Shown: positions 15,953 through 24,508 of the stretch, one piece after another
Layout of the letters: each line of letters begins with the position of its first letter
How positions within the stretch are numbered: position 1 is the stretch's first letter
Assembly (NCBI GenBank): GCA_017634595.1
Contig: JAGBNC010000016.1
Coordinates: 1-64,000, forward strand
Direction of reading: 5' to 3'
DNA length: 64,000 bases
Origin: Bacteroidales bacterium
Lineage (GTDB): Bacteria > Bacteroidota > Bacteroidia > Bacteroidales > UBA932
Made by a program: the position numbers and the translations under genes
The notes under the pieces: generated by a model
What the model was told of the DNA's origin: nothing
The model's input: the letters and a program-made list of their open reading frames with translations, nothing else
Databases searched by the model: none

Positions 15953-16609
15953 ATGGCACTATATCTACAAAAAGATCTTGACGACGACTATCACTTGCGG
16001 CTAGGCGTCTGGCAAATTACAGAGACCGAGGCCGAGCTTCGGGCCCTAACGTCAATACCTTCCGACGAACTGGAAGAAATCTCATACATTAAAAGTGAAT
16101 CCCTCCGCAAGCAGAAGCTTGCCGTCAGGGCGTTGCTTGACGTTATGTTTGAAGAGAAGGTGTACTTAAGTCATCACGACAACGGGAAGCCCTACATCGA
16201 GAATAACGCCATTAATATAAGTATCACCCATACAGATAAATACGTCGCCGTCATCCTGAATGATATCGACGAAGTCGGCATTGACTGCGAGTCTCTGGAC
16301 AGGGATTTCAGCGCAGTGGAGAAGAAGGCTCTCTCGGAAGAAGAACTGGAAGAGCTGGACGACAATGCCGATGACCGCCGTACGCAGCTGGCCATCTACT
16401 GGTGTGCCAAGGAGGCTGTGTACAAGAAGATGTCACAGTACAAGGTTGACTTCGCTGAACAGATTGAGATTGAGGCGGTACGCCCCCGCAAAGAGGGCGA
16501 GTTGGACGCCACTTTCATCAATAAGGACGGCTACGAAGAAGAGCTGAAGCTCGAGTACATGACCTTCGACAGGCACGTGCTCGTATGGGTCAGCGGAGAT
16601 GCTGAATAA
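15953..16609 (+). CDS. 4'-phosphopantetheinyl transferase superfamily protein
   Basis: It transfers phosphopantetheine from CoA to a carrier protein. The family motifs are present: INISITHTDKYVAV at about residue 83, VGIDCE at about 103-108 (Mg ligands Asp and Glu), and WCAKEAVYKK at about 143-152. The 218 residues match the Sfp/AcpT type. A TATATTTG -7 box (15930-15937) precedes the ATG. It stands alone and converges with the EnvC gene, with only 3 bp between stops. Whether it serves fatty-acid ACP or another carrier is not visible here. Confidence 0.9.
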   Translation: MALYLQKDLDDDYHLRLGVWQITETEAELRALTSIPSDELEEISYIKSESLRKQKLAVRALLDVMFEEKVYLSHHDNGKPYIENNAINISITHTDKYVAVILNDIDEVGIDCESLDRDFSAVEKKALSEEELEELDDNADDRRTQLAIYWCAKEAVYKKMSQYKVDFAEQIEIEAVRPRKEGELDATFINKDGYEEELKLEYMTFDRHVLVWVSGDAE

Positions 16610-16612
16610 GTC

Positions 16613-17818
16613 TTAGCGCAGCCATTTCTCAGGATCTTGCGGATCGCGCCCCTTCCAGAGCTGGAAGTGGAGCTGGGTCCCGTCGGGGCTTGTGGCCACA
16701 TGCCCCAGGACCTCGCCTGTCTTGACTTTGTCGCCGGCTTTTACTGCTACCGATCCCATTTTGCAGTAGAATGTAAAATACTCTCCGTGCTGGATGAGTA
16801 TGCATTGGTTGTATCCCGGGACGACGACTATCTGCTTCACGACCCCGTTGAATACGGCCTTGACCGGCGCATCTTTCTCCAGAGCTATTCCTACGCCGTT
16901 GTTGAAAGGCATCTCAAGCTTGGTATATACGGGGTGAGGGTTGCGCCCGAAGTGGCTGACCACCCTTCCGTCGGCAGGCCACGGGAGTTTGCCCTTGTTG
17001 GCCGAGAATTCATTTGACAGTGCCAGGTCTATCTTGGTGGTGGTCTTCTTGCCTCCGGCCTTGCCCTTGCCCTTGGCGCTTCCGCCTCCGTCGCCCATGG
17101 CTGCACTGATGAGCCTTTCGATCTCGCGGTTGAGGGCTTCAACTTCCTTGCGCTTCTGCGAGAGCTGATTCTGGTACTTGCGGCGGTCTTTCTGGAGCTG
17201 GCTCACCAGGCTCCGCGATTTTTCTTCTTCCTTGCGGAGCTTGCCCAGCTCGGTAGCCCTCTCGTCGCGGATCTTGCGGACCTCGGTGCGGAGACTGTCA
17301 AGTCGCATGCGCTCCGCTTCAAGCTCCTTGCGTTCGTCAATGATGCGCCGTCCCTGTGTATTCATCTGCGACGACAGCTCCCGAAGGTAGCCGTAGCGCC
17401 TCATGCCCTGGGCGAGATTGTCGCTTGCCAAAATGTACAGGTACCATGCGCGCGCATCGCGGTTCTTGTATGCATTGCGTACCAGCTTGCCGTAGTAGTG
17501 GGTCATGGTGTCGAGCCTGCTCTGCAGGACGTCGATCTGTTTCTGGCAGGTGCGCACGCTGTCGCCCATTGTCTTGAGCTCGCGTTCGCTGTCCTGAAGC
17601 AGCTCCCGCCGCGCCTGTGACTGAGCATGCAGCAGGTCCAGCTGCGTGGCGGCGCTGTTGCTGCGCTTGGTGGCATCGGACAGCTGCCCCTCGAGCACCC
17701 GTATGTCCTTTTCAAGGCGGGCCTTGCGGTCACGTTTGGCCGTCAGGTTCTGGGCCTGGAGCGGGAGAGCCAGCGAGAGAGTGAGCAGTGCGGCTGCTAT
17801 GATTCGGAGAGGTCTCAT
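16613..17818 (-). CDS. EnvC-type murein hydrolase activator
   Basis: This is an exported protein of 401 residues with a signal peptide (ALPLQAQ). A long coiled coil covers about residues 25-245, followed by a Gly/Lys-rich linker and an M23/LytM domain at about 290-401. The LytM zinc site is degenerate. The usual HxxxD is replaced in FNNGVGIAL, and the HxH motif reads LHFQLW, with only the first His kept. As in E. coli EnvC and NlpD, it should therefore activate amidases during division instead of cutting peptidoglycan itself. It overlaps the TPR gene by 4 bp. Confidence 0.9.
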   Translation of the reverse strand: MRPLRIIAAALLTLSLALPLQAQNLTAKRDRKARLEKDIRVLEGQLSDATKRSNSAATQLDLLHAQSQARRELLQDSERELKTMGDSVRTCQKQIDVLQSRLDTMTHYYGKLVRNAYKNRDARAWYLYILASDNLAQGMRRYGYLRELSSQMNTQGRRIIDERKELEAERMRLDSLRTEVRKIRDERATELGKLRKEEEKSRSLVSQLQKDRRKYQNQLSQKRKEVEALNREIERLISAAMGDGGGSAKGKGKAGGKKTTTKIDLALSNEFSANKGKLPWPADGRVVSHFGRNPHPVYTKLEMPFNNGVGIALEKDAPVKAVFNGVVKQIVVVPGYNQCILIQHGEYFTFYCKMGSVAVKAGDKVKTGEVLGHVATSPDGTQLHFQLWKGRDPQDPEKWLR

Positions 17819-18963
17819 TTCTTCTTGTTTTCAGCCAGGTTGCGGTAGTATGCTGCCAGGTCTTTCTCGCCCAGCTTGTCCAGCACAATTGCGTAATGCA
17901 TAAGTATCACGGCGCTTTCCTTGCCGCCGTAAATCATTGCATGCTTGAAGTATGGTTTGGCCTCCTTAGCCTTGCCGCGGAGGAACAGTATCCAGCCGTA
18001 GGTGTCGAGGTAGGTAGCGTTGTCGGGCTCCTTTTCTACCGTGATACGGCTCATGCGTGCCGCTTTGCGTAGCTTGCGCTTCTGCTCGCTGAGGTAGTAG
18101 GCGTAATTGTTCAGCACCGGGCAGTACTCCGGATCGATCTTCAGCGCCTCGTCGTAGCACTTGTAAGCTTTGCGGCTGTCGCCCATCGAGTGCCAGGTGT
18201 CGCCGATGATGGACAGGCAGGTGAGCTGCTGCTCCTTGTCGTCGGGCTGGAGCGCCATGAGCGTGCGGCATTCGCTGATAACCGTGGGGTTGTCTCCCCG
18301 GGTTGCGGCCAATTCCATGCGCAGGCTGTGGGCGTGAATGCTGGACGGTTCCGCTTGAGTGTAGCGGAGTACAAGCGAATCCATCTTGGGAAGGATGGAA
18401 TTGAAGGTGCGGGCATCGAAACCGCCGAGGGCGCCTGTGAGGGCCTGGTACTTCTGCTCGTCGTCGATGTCGGGGTCCTGCACAAGCTCGGTGAGTATGT
18501 TGAAGAATCCGTCGTAGTCCCTCTTGAGGCGGTATGCGTCCGCCATCAGCGCAAGGGTGTATGAATTGCGGAATCTGTCCGGATTCCGCTCGGCCAGGGT
18601 GCGGTAAAGCTCTCCTGCCTGCGCCGGCTCGCCCAAATATATATATAGGTTGGCCAGTGTCTCCAGATACCAATTGTTGTCAGGATCCAGTTCGACGGCT
18701 GCTTTGAGATGCTCCGAGGCGCCCTTGAAATCACCGGCGGAGAAACGGCATATGCCCATATAATAGTGCACTGCGTCGTTGTCGGGAGAAATGGTCTTAA
18801 GCGAGTCAAGAGTAGCGTACGCTTTGTCCCGCTCACCTTTTTCGAGGCTCATAACTGCATCCAGCAGTGCATTTTCCACGCTTGAACTGTCGATCTGCCG
18901 CTCCTGCGCGCGGAGGGGTATCAGGCAGCATATAATGACCAAACTGAGCAGGACTTTCTTCAT
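17815..18963 (-). CDS. Exported tetratricopeptide-repeat protein
   Basis: This 382-residue protein has a signal peptide (CLIPLRAQ) and TPR units from about residue 35 to the end, for example YYMGICRFSAGDFKGASEHL and YLDTYGWILFLRGKAKEAKPY. It is translationally coupled to the EnvC-type gene (4-bp ATGA overlap). The pair is a known arrangement in Bacteroidetes, often with a DUF4292 lipoprotein between, which is missing here. It probably scaffolds an envelope complex. A TATTTTTG box (18971-18978) ends only 7 bp before the ATG. Confidence 0.85.
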   Translation of the reverse strand: MKKVLLSLVIICCLIPLRAQERQIDSSSVENALLDAVMSLEKGERDKAYATLDSLKTISPDNDAVHYYMGICRFSAGDFKGASEHLKAAVELDPDNNWYLETLANLYIYLGEPAQAGELYRTLAERNPDRFRNSYTLALMADAYRLKRDYDGFFNILTELVQDPDIDDEQKYQALTGALGGFDARTFNSILPKMDSLVLRYTQAEPSSIHAHSLRMELAATRGDNPTVISECRTLMALQPDDKEQQLTCLSIIGDTWHSMGDSRKAYKCYDEALKIDPEYCPVLNNYAYYLSEQKRKLRKAARMSRITVEKEPDNATYLDTYGWILFLRGKAKEAKPYFKHAMIYGGKESAVILMHYAIVLDKLGEKDLAAYYRNLAENKKK

Positions 18964-19036
18964 ACAATTGCAAAAATATTGATTTTTTGTCTATTTTCGC
19001 ATAATCATTTGAGGTTTTGAGATTTTTTGGTGGCCG

Positions 19037-19594
19037 ATGCAACTTTTTAAGGACAACTCGCATCTTTATACTTGGACGATTGAAAAAGCCAAGGAAGGCG
19101 ACAGACGTGCACAAAAAGCCATCTACGATGCTCTATCCCCGAAAATGTTCGCGGTTTGCCTGCGTTACATGGGAGACAGGGACGCTGCGGAAGATGTTCT
19201 GCAGGACGGTTTTGTGACGTTGTTCGCCAAACTTGACACCTTCACGGGGGACGGTTCCTTCGAAGGGTGGGCGAGGAAGATCTTTGTTAATACGGCCCTT
19301 ATGAGTCTGCGCAAGAATGATGTGCTGAAAGAAAGCGAGGATGTGGATTCGGCGCGCAGCCTCTCGAGCGAAGCTCCATCGGCAATCCAGGACATGGGTT
19401 ACAAGGAGCTCTGCGCCATGATTTCGGAGCTGCCACCCGGATTCAGGACCGTGTTCAACATGTATGCGATTGAGGGTTACGCCCACAATGAGATCGCCCA
19501 GGCGCTCGGGATTTCCGAGGGTACGTCGCGTTCGCAGTTGTTGCGGGCCCGGTCGTTGCTGCAGGCCAAAATATTGGAAAAGAAGAAAGCATAA
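19037..19594 (+). CDS. ECF RNA polymerase sigma factor (second module)
   Basis: This 185-residue sigma factor shows region 2 (RDAAEDVLQDGFVTLFAKL) and region 4 (ELPPGFRTVFNMYAIEGYAH and AQALGISEGTSRSQLLRARS). The region-4 wording FNMYAIEGYAHNEIA is typical of Bacteroidetes ECF factors. It is followed after 10 bp by a gene fusing a membrane anchor to an outer-membrane barrel, its likely regulator. The ATG at 19037 is preceded by a 73-bp divergent region shared with the TPR gene. Confidence 0.93.
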   Translation: MQLFKDNSHLYTWTIEKAKEGDRRAQKAIYDALSPKMFAVCLRYMGDRDAAEDVLQDGFVTLFAKLDTFTGDGSFEGWARKIFVNTALMSLRKNDVLKESEDVDSARSLSSEAPSAIQDMGYKELCAMISELPPGFRTVFNMYAIEGYAHNEIAQALGISEGTSRSQLLRARSLLQAKILEKKKA

Positions 19595-19604
19595 AGATAC
19601 TAAG

Positions 19605-20789
19605 ATGCAAGACAATTGGCAGGATTTCGACCGACAAATCAAGTCGGTGATGCAAGACGCAGAGGAGAAAGTTCCCCGACGCGTATGGCGTGCCGTGTCT
19701 GCGCGTCTTGATTCAGCAGCCGCAGCCGCAGCCTGGTGGAAATGGGCAGTGCCCGCTTTCGCCGCCGCAGCTCTGGTGGCCGGTCTGTTCTTTGCCGTTC
19801 ACCGGGACGGAGGTTCCGTGAACCCTGATGATATACAGGTACTTGCCCAGTCTGTTCAGGAGCCGTCGGCTGCTGAGCCTGTGCAACTTGCCGAGGCTGA
19901 CATCCCGGAACTGATAGCGGAGGTGACCCCGAAGGTGACCCATAAGGTGGTACACGCGTCAGTGCCCGTCAGCAAGGAGCTTGTTCCCGCCGGAGAAAAA
20001 GCTGATCAGCCGGCATTGCAGGCGGAGGAGACAGTGAAGCAACCGGCAGCGGAACATAAGACCGGCGGGCATGAGGAGAATCAAGACAACGCGGAGCAGT
20101 GGGCCCGCATAATACAGGAAGATAACATGTCCCGCTCTTCGGGCATCAACGTGCGCGGCTTCTATGCCAGCGGCGGGGTCGGAGGCAATGATTCCAACAT
20201 TTCCTACGGAGGCAACGGTATCAGCCGCATGGCTCCCGGTGCCGGCTCGCCCGACGCAGGCATCAGCGAGGCAGGGTCATCTACTTACGGCGTGCCTTTC
20301 ACTTTGGGCCTGGGCGTACGTTTCAGGGTGGCTGACAAGCTTTCGCTTGGCACGGGTGTGGAATATTCGCTGCTGACCCGTTCGTTCAACGGAACCTACG
20401 TGGGTTCTGCTGCGAGCCCGTATGAAGGATCCATTTTCCACAACGTCCACTATATCGGCATCCCTCTGAACATTTATTACGATCTGCTCAGTACAAGGGA
20501 CGGACTGATGAACGTTTACGCATGGGGCGGCGGTGCTGCCGATTACTGCATTGCCAACAACTACAGGCTCATGAGCGCCACTCCCAGCGTGATAAACGAC
20601 AAGGCTGGCGGCTTCCAATTCTCTGCCGCTCTTGGCTTGGGCTTGGAGTTCAAGCTTTCTGACAAGCTGGGGCTCTACCTTGATCCGGCGGTGCGCTACT
20701 ATTTCCCTTCGCCCGGGCAGCCTAAGTCGGTCCGTACAGACAAGCCGTTCATGTTCAACTTCGACGCAGGTCTGAGGTTCAATATTTAA
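19605..20789 (+). CDS. Membrane-anchored protein with C-terminal outer-membrane beta-barrel domain
   Basis: This 394-residue protein has a charged N-terminus of about 40 residues ([20 protein letters not shown]), one membrane helix at about 44-62 ([20 protein letters not shown]), a low-complexity Pro/Glu/Ala linker, and from about residue 190 a glycine-rich barrel of the OmpW/PorT-like type ([20 protein letters not shown] onward). The N-terminal part resembles an anti-sigma region. Start 19605 is chosen because the earlier frame overlaps the sigma gene with a basic, non-conserved stretch. Having an inner-membrane helix and an outer-membrane barrel in one chain is unusual. Confidence 0.8.
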   Translation: MQDNWQDFDRQIKSVMQDAEEKVPRRVWRAVSARLDSAAAAAAWWKWAVPAFAAAALVAGLFFAVHRDGGSVNPDDIQVLAQSVQEPSAAEPVQLAEADIPELIAEVTPKVTHKVVHASVPVSKELVPAGEKADQPALQAEETVKQPAAEHKTGGHEENQDNAEQWARIIQEDNMSRSSGINVRGFYASGGVGGNDSNISYGGNGISRMAPGAGSPDAGISEAGSSTYGVPFTLGLGVRFRVADKLSLGTGVEYSLLTRSFNGTYVGSAASPYEGSIFHNVHYIGIPLNIYYDLLSTRDGLMNVYAWGGGAADYCIANNYRLMSATPSVINDKAGGFQFSAALGLGLEFKLSDKLGLYLDPAVRYYFPSPGQPKSVRTDKPFMFNFDAGLRFNI

Positions 20790-21466
20790 TGTGCGCTATG
20801 ATTATTAAGGCGCATGATATTCATAAGAGTTTCGGCAATCTTGAAGTGCTGAAAGGCATTGATATTAGCGTGGACAGAGGCGAGGTGCTTTCCGTTGTGG
20901 GAGCGTCAGGAGCCGGCAAGACCACGCTTTTGCAGATTCTTGGCACATTGTCCACCCCTGACAGCGGAATGCTTGAGATAGACGGGACCACAGTCTTCGA
21001 CGGCTCCGGCCGCTCCCTTAAAGGGGATGCTCTGGCGGCATTCCGTGGGCGCAAGATTGGCTTTGTATTCCAGGAGCACCACCTGCTGCCAGAGTTCAAT
21101 GCATTGGAGAATGTGATGATTCCTGCTCTGATTGCCGGCCGTTCCGAGTCAGACTCTCGGGCGGCGGCCACTCGTCTGCTCGGGCTCGTAGGCCTTCAGG
21201 GGCGTGTCTCCCACAAGCCGTCTGAGCTTTCGGGCGGCGAGCAGCAGAGGGTGGCTATTGCACGTGCGCTGGTTAATGAGCCGGCTGTTCTTTTTGCCGA
21301 CGAGCCCACGGGCAACCTTGATTCCGCAACAAAGCAAGAGATTCACAGTTTGTTCTTCAACCTTCGTGATTCGTTGTCCCAAACTATCGTGATTGTCACT
21401 CACGACCCTTCTCTGGCGGCTCTTTGCGACCGCACTCTTGAGATGAAGGACGGAAGATTTGTGTAA
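20789..21466 (+). CDS. lolD: ABC transporter ATP-binding protein, LolD type
   Basis: This is the ATPase of a LolCDE-like lipoprotein-release system. Walker A is GASGAGKT at about residue 40, signature [15 protein letters not shown], Walker [11 protein letters not shown], and the H-loop THDPSLAAL. The Q-loop region [20 protein letters not shown] is typical of the MacB/LolD group. The 225 residues are normal. The ATG overlaps the preceding stop (TAATG); Met4 at 20798 is an alternative start. No permease gene is adjacent, so the LolC/E partner must be elsewhere. Confidence 0.88.
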   Translation: MCAMIIKAHDIHKSFGNLEVLKGIDISVDRGEVLSVVGASGAGKTTLLQILGTLSTPDSGMLEIDGTTVFDGSGRSLKGDALAAFRGRKIGFVFQEHHLLPEFNALENVMIPALIAGRSESDSRAAATRLLGLVGLQGRVSHKPSELSGGEQQRVAIARALVNEPAVLFADEPTGNLDSATKQEIHSLFFNLRDSLSQTIVIVTHDPSLAALCDRTLEMKDGRFV

Positions 21467-21482
21467 AAAATTGAGTTTGGTA

Positions 21483-21513
21483 TTTGTTTTGTGATACTGA
21501 ACTCGTATTTTTG
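21483..21513 (+). promoter_or_regulatory. Bacteroidetes-type promoter
   Basis: TTTG (21483-21486), a 19-bp spacer, and TATTTTTG (21506-21513) match the consensus exactly. It drives the exported-protein gene starting at 21538. Confidence 0.8.
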
Positions 21514-21537
21514 CAGAACGACACAAATATATTGCTT

Positions 21538-22170
21538 ATGAAAAAGATACAGATGACTATCCTTGCTTCGGCAGCATTGTTTGCCAGCATGTCTCTTGGT
21601 GCCCAGCAGACACCTTCCCTCGGCTTGCCTTCCAATGCTTCGTCCGCTCAACCCGAGATGGCGGCGGCAAAGGTGTCTTATTATGCCAGGAATTATACCG
21701 TGTCGCGTGACGACAAAGGCGGGCTGGTGCTTACCAATGCTGCTGAAGTGCGCTACGACGCCAAGACCGGCAGGGAGTATATCAAGTTTGCTGACGGTTC
21801 CGTGCAGCTGGCTGTTACCAAGACTGACGGCAAGGAGATAGAGACCACGGTGTATCGTGTGTTCGATGACAATAAGACATACACCAAGAACGTTTTTAAG
21901 CGTAAGGATAAGGAAGGGAAGGTCAAGTACGAGGTGTATATGGGCCGCTGGAGCCAGATAAGTGCTTTCAAGACCATTACGCGCTATGTTGATTGCGAGA
22001 CAGGTATTCCCTTTGCTACTCTTTCTAAGGATGTGCTGGTGCAGATGACTGCCGGTATCGAGAGGGGAGAGCAGCCCGCTGAGTTCTTCGTCCTGCCCGA
22101 GGACAAGGGTTACAAGCTGGTAGAAGATGGTATGTCTAAGCTCTACGATATGGTGGGAAAGACCAAGTAA
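21538..22170 (+). CDS. Exported protein of unknown function
   Basis: This 210-residue protein has a clear cleavable signal peptide (ASMSLGAQQ). The mature part is beta-rich with many Lys/Asp turns (VRYDAKTGREYIKFADGS and FKRKDKEGKVKYEV). It shows no catalytic motif or lipobox that I recognise. It has its own promoter upstream and an intrinsic terminator downstream, so it is monocistronic. Confidence 0.75.
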   Translation: MKKIQMTILASAALFASMSLGAQQTPSLGLPSNASSAQPEMAAAKVSYYARNYTVSRDDKGGLVLTNAAEVRYDAKTGREYIKFADGSVQLAVTKTDGKEIETTVYRVFDDNKTYTKNVFKRKDKEGKVKYEVYMGRWSQISAFKTITRYVDCETGIPFATLSKDVLVQMTAGIERGEQPAEFFVLPEDKGYKLVEDGMSKLYDMVGKTK

Positions 22171-22195
22171 ATAATCAATTTGCTATACAATGACG

Positions 22196-22221
22196 AGGTC
22201 GGCTCTAAGGGCCGGCCTTTT
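22196..22221 (+). terminator. Intrinsic terminator
   Basis: GGTCGGC (22197-22203) pairs with GCCGGCC (22211-22217) including one G-U pair, and TTTT follows. It lies 26 bp after the stop of the exported-protein gene. Confidence 0.7.
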
Positions 22222-22288
22222 CGTTTATACCCTTCCGCATGGCCACTCCAGTGCCGCTGCGGGCCTGGATTTGCCGTTCCCGGGCCTG

Positions 22289-23164
22289 TCAGTTCAGAGG
22301 CTTGGCGTAGTGGGTTTGGGCCTTGGGAGCAGGCGTGGGATGTACAATTGCCGCCGGCTTCTTGCTTACGGCTGCGTACACCAATGCCGCCACGCCCAAA
22401 AGGACGAATGGTATCGAGAGCAGCTGCCCCATGTTGAGGGCCATAGTCTGTTCAAACTCCACCTGCGGCTCCTTGATAAACTCAATCAAGAACCTCATGC
22501 CGAAGCATCCTATCAGGAACATTCCGAAGAAGAATCCTCGGTGAACCTTGTCCAGCTTCTTGGCATAGACCCATACAAGCACCAGACCCAGAACCAGATA
22601 GCTCAGGGCCTCGTATATCTGCGTTGGATGCTTGGGCTCAGTTTCGCCGCGCAGGTCGAAGATGAATCCCCAAGGCAGAGTGGTCACGTCGCCGTAGATT
22701 TCGGAATTGAACAAATTGCCAAGGCGGATAAGGCAGCCGGCGAAGGCCACGGTTATGACCAGACGGTCCAGAATCCAAAGATAATCGAAGTTGTACTTCT
22801 TGCCGTAATGTGCTGAATACCACCACATGCCAAGCAACAAGGCTATGGCGCCGCCATGGCTGGCCAGGCCGCCTTTCCATGGCATGAATATCTCCCAGAA
22901 GCCCTTCCAGGAGCCGAAGTAATAATCCGGCTGATAGAAACAGCAGTGCCCGAGGCGGGCGCCCACTATAGTGGCGATGAGCAGGGTATATAGCAGCGGG
23001 TCAAGCAGTTTCTCCGGCACTCCCTCCCTTCTGAAAAACCAGCGGAAGAGGTACCAGCCTATCACGAATCCAGATACGAAAAGCAGGGAATACCAGCGGA
23101 TCCCAAAGTTGCCTAAATGTATGAGTACTGGATCAATGTTCCAGTGAATTGCCAAAAAATCCAT
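22289..23164 (-). CDS. lgt: Prolipoprotein diacylglyceryl transferase
   Basis: This inner-membrane enzyme adds diacylglycerol to the lipobox Cys, the first step for the many lipoproteins in this window. It has seven hydrophobic segments. The Lgt signature is present as MPWKGGLASHGGAIALL and GCLIRLGNLFNSEIYG, with HPTQIYEAL later. The 291 residues include a C-terminal Pro/Ala-rich tail of about 25 residues beyond the last helix. A TATCTTTG box lies just upstream. Confidence 0.96.
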   Translation of the reverse strand: MDFLAIHWNIDPVLIHLGNFGIRWYSLLFVSGFVIGWYLFRWFFRREGVPEKLLDPLLYTLLIATIVGARLGHCCFYQPDYYFGSWKGFWEIFMPWKGGLASHGGAIALLLGMWWYSAHYGKKYNFDYLWILDRLVITVAFAGCLIRLGNLFNSEIYGDVTTLPWGFIFDLRGETEPKHPTQIYEALSYLVLGLVLVWVYAKKLDKVHRGFFFGMFLIGCFGMRFLIEFIKEPQVEFEQTMALNMGQLLSIPFVLLGVAALVYAAVSKKPAAIVHPTPAPKAQTHYAKPLN

Positions 23165-23180
23165 TTGTATAAGTTTTCCT

Positions 23181-23213
23181 CAAAGATAGAAAATTTAAAC
23201 AATATATCCCAAA
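23181..23213 (-). promoter_or_regulatory. Candidate lgt promoter
   Basis: On the minus strand TATCTTTG (23181-23188) is a perfect -7 element. TTTG (23210-23213) lies 21 bp upstream, slightly longer than the ideal spacing. The rest of the 213-bp gap up to 23377 shows nothing I can identify. Confidence 0.55.
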
Positions 23214-23377
23214 ACGGGCTTGTGAGAAAAGCGCATTTGAGAACAATCTGGCCATCGGAAAGGCTGTCCGCATCAACTGGGTACGGGATACTTTTGAAGG
23301 TGTAGCGTCGGTTTTAATGCCGCAGCCGCACCGATGTGAATGGAGGCATCGAGGATGAGAGTAAGGATCCGTGCTAT

Positions 23378-24508
23378 CTATTTGGTATAAAACCTATATT
23401 CCGTACTGCTATAATACTTCTCACCAGGGCGAAGAACTGACGACGGAAAACGGGGTTGATTCGGGGAATCGGCGAAGTGGATGGTCTCCAGTAGCATTCC
23501 GCCGTATTTTTGGATTGGACCATACTTGCCGATATGCTTGGACGGATCGAAGGTGCGACCTGTAAAGGTGAGGAGGGCTGGCTCGGTGGTCCAGGTCTCC
23601 ACGCCCCTGCCGGTGCGAGGATCGAACAGATCTGCTGCTTGCCTAAGGGTTCCATCGTAGCCTCGGATCTGCCAGCAGGCAGACATTCCCTTCATGATAC
23701 GCAGTTGCTTGTTGGGCATGTCGAGCCTGTAATCGACCGTATGGGGCTCGCGGAAGTCGAACGGAGTTCCATCGACCGGGAGCAGGAGGTCGGGGCACAT
23801 CTGCAAATTGTTCTGGACCGTAGTATCGGCCTCAACCTTAAACAGTTGCTCCATTACGTAGCTGCCGCCTGAGCCATGCATGTTGAAATAAGTATGGTTA
23901 GAAAGGTTCACCACGGTGGGCTTGTCGGTAGTGGCCTCATATTCCATCTTTACCGTATTGTCATCTGTCAGCCAATAAGTAACCGTGGCATCCAGATTGC
24001 CGGGGAAACCCTGCTCGCCGTTGGGGCTGATACGGTGGAACCGGACTCCGCAGCGCCCCTGTTCAGTTATGGCCGTCCCCTCCCACATCATGCGGTCAAA
24101 GCCCATAGGCCCGCCGTGACAGCAAACGGGTTCGCCGGCGAGATTCTCGTTGGCTGCGATCTCATAGCGCACACCGTCGATTTCGAATGCGGAATGGTTG
24201 ATGCGGTTGCCATAGCGCCCTATCACCGGGCCGAAGAAGCGTTCCGGGCCGGTCTCGAAGGCCTCGATGCTGCCTGGCCCGACCACGACGTCATCTATGC
24301 GCCCGTCCCTGTCGGGCATGGATATGGAGACCACCCTGCAGCCGTAATCGATCACGTCCATGCTGGCTCCACGGCTGTTGTGAAGATGGAAAACGGTTAC
24401 GGCTGTGCCGTCGGACAGTGTGCCGAACGACTCCTGGCTCACGCCAGCAGGCTTTGAACATGCAGACAGCAACAGGGCTGCCGCAAAAGGTATGTAGTTT
24501 ATTCTCAT
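23378..24508 (-). CDS. galM: Lipoprotein aldose 1-epimerase (mutarotase)
   Basis: This 376-residue protein starts at 24508 with a lipoprotein signal (LLLSAC). It then shows the aldose 1-epimerase fold: FGPVIGRYGNRI, the catalytic-His region NLSNHTYFNM, LLPVDGTPFDFREP, and the catalytic-Glu region GMLLETIHFADSPN near the end. It interconverts alpha and beta anomers of hexoses, here in the periplasm or on the surface. The start overlaps the preceding propeller-enzyme stop by 4 bp (ATGA), so the two are one operon, divergent from the hybrid regulator. This supports a role in processing sugars released by the locus. Confidence 0.92.
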   Translation of the reverse strand: MRINYIPFAAALLLSACSKPAGVSQESFGTLSDGTAVTVFHLHNSRGASMDVIDYGCRVVSISMPDRDGRIDDVVVGPGSIEAFETGPERFFGPVIGRYGNRINHSAFEIDGVRYEIAANENLAGEPVCCHGGPMGFDRMMWEGTAITEQGRCGVRFHRISPNGEQGFPGNLDATVTYWLTDDNTVKMEYEATTDKPTVVNLSNHTYFNMHGSGGSYVMEQLFKVEADTTVQNNLQMCPDLLLPVDGTPFDFREPHTVDYRLDMPNKQLRIMKGMSACWQIRGYDGTLRQAADLFDPRTGRGVETWTTEPALLTFTGRTFDPSKHIGKYGPIQKYGGMLLETIHFADSPNQPRFPSSVLRPGEKYYSSTEYRFYTK

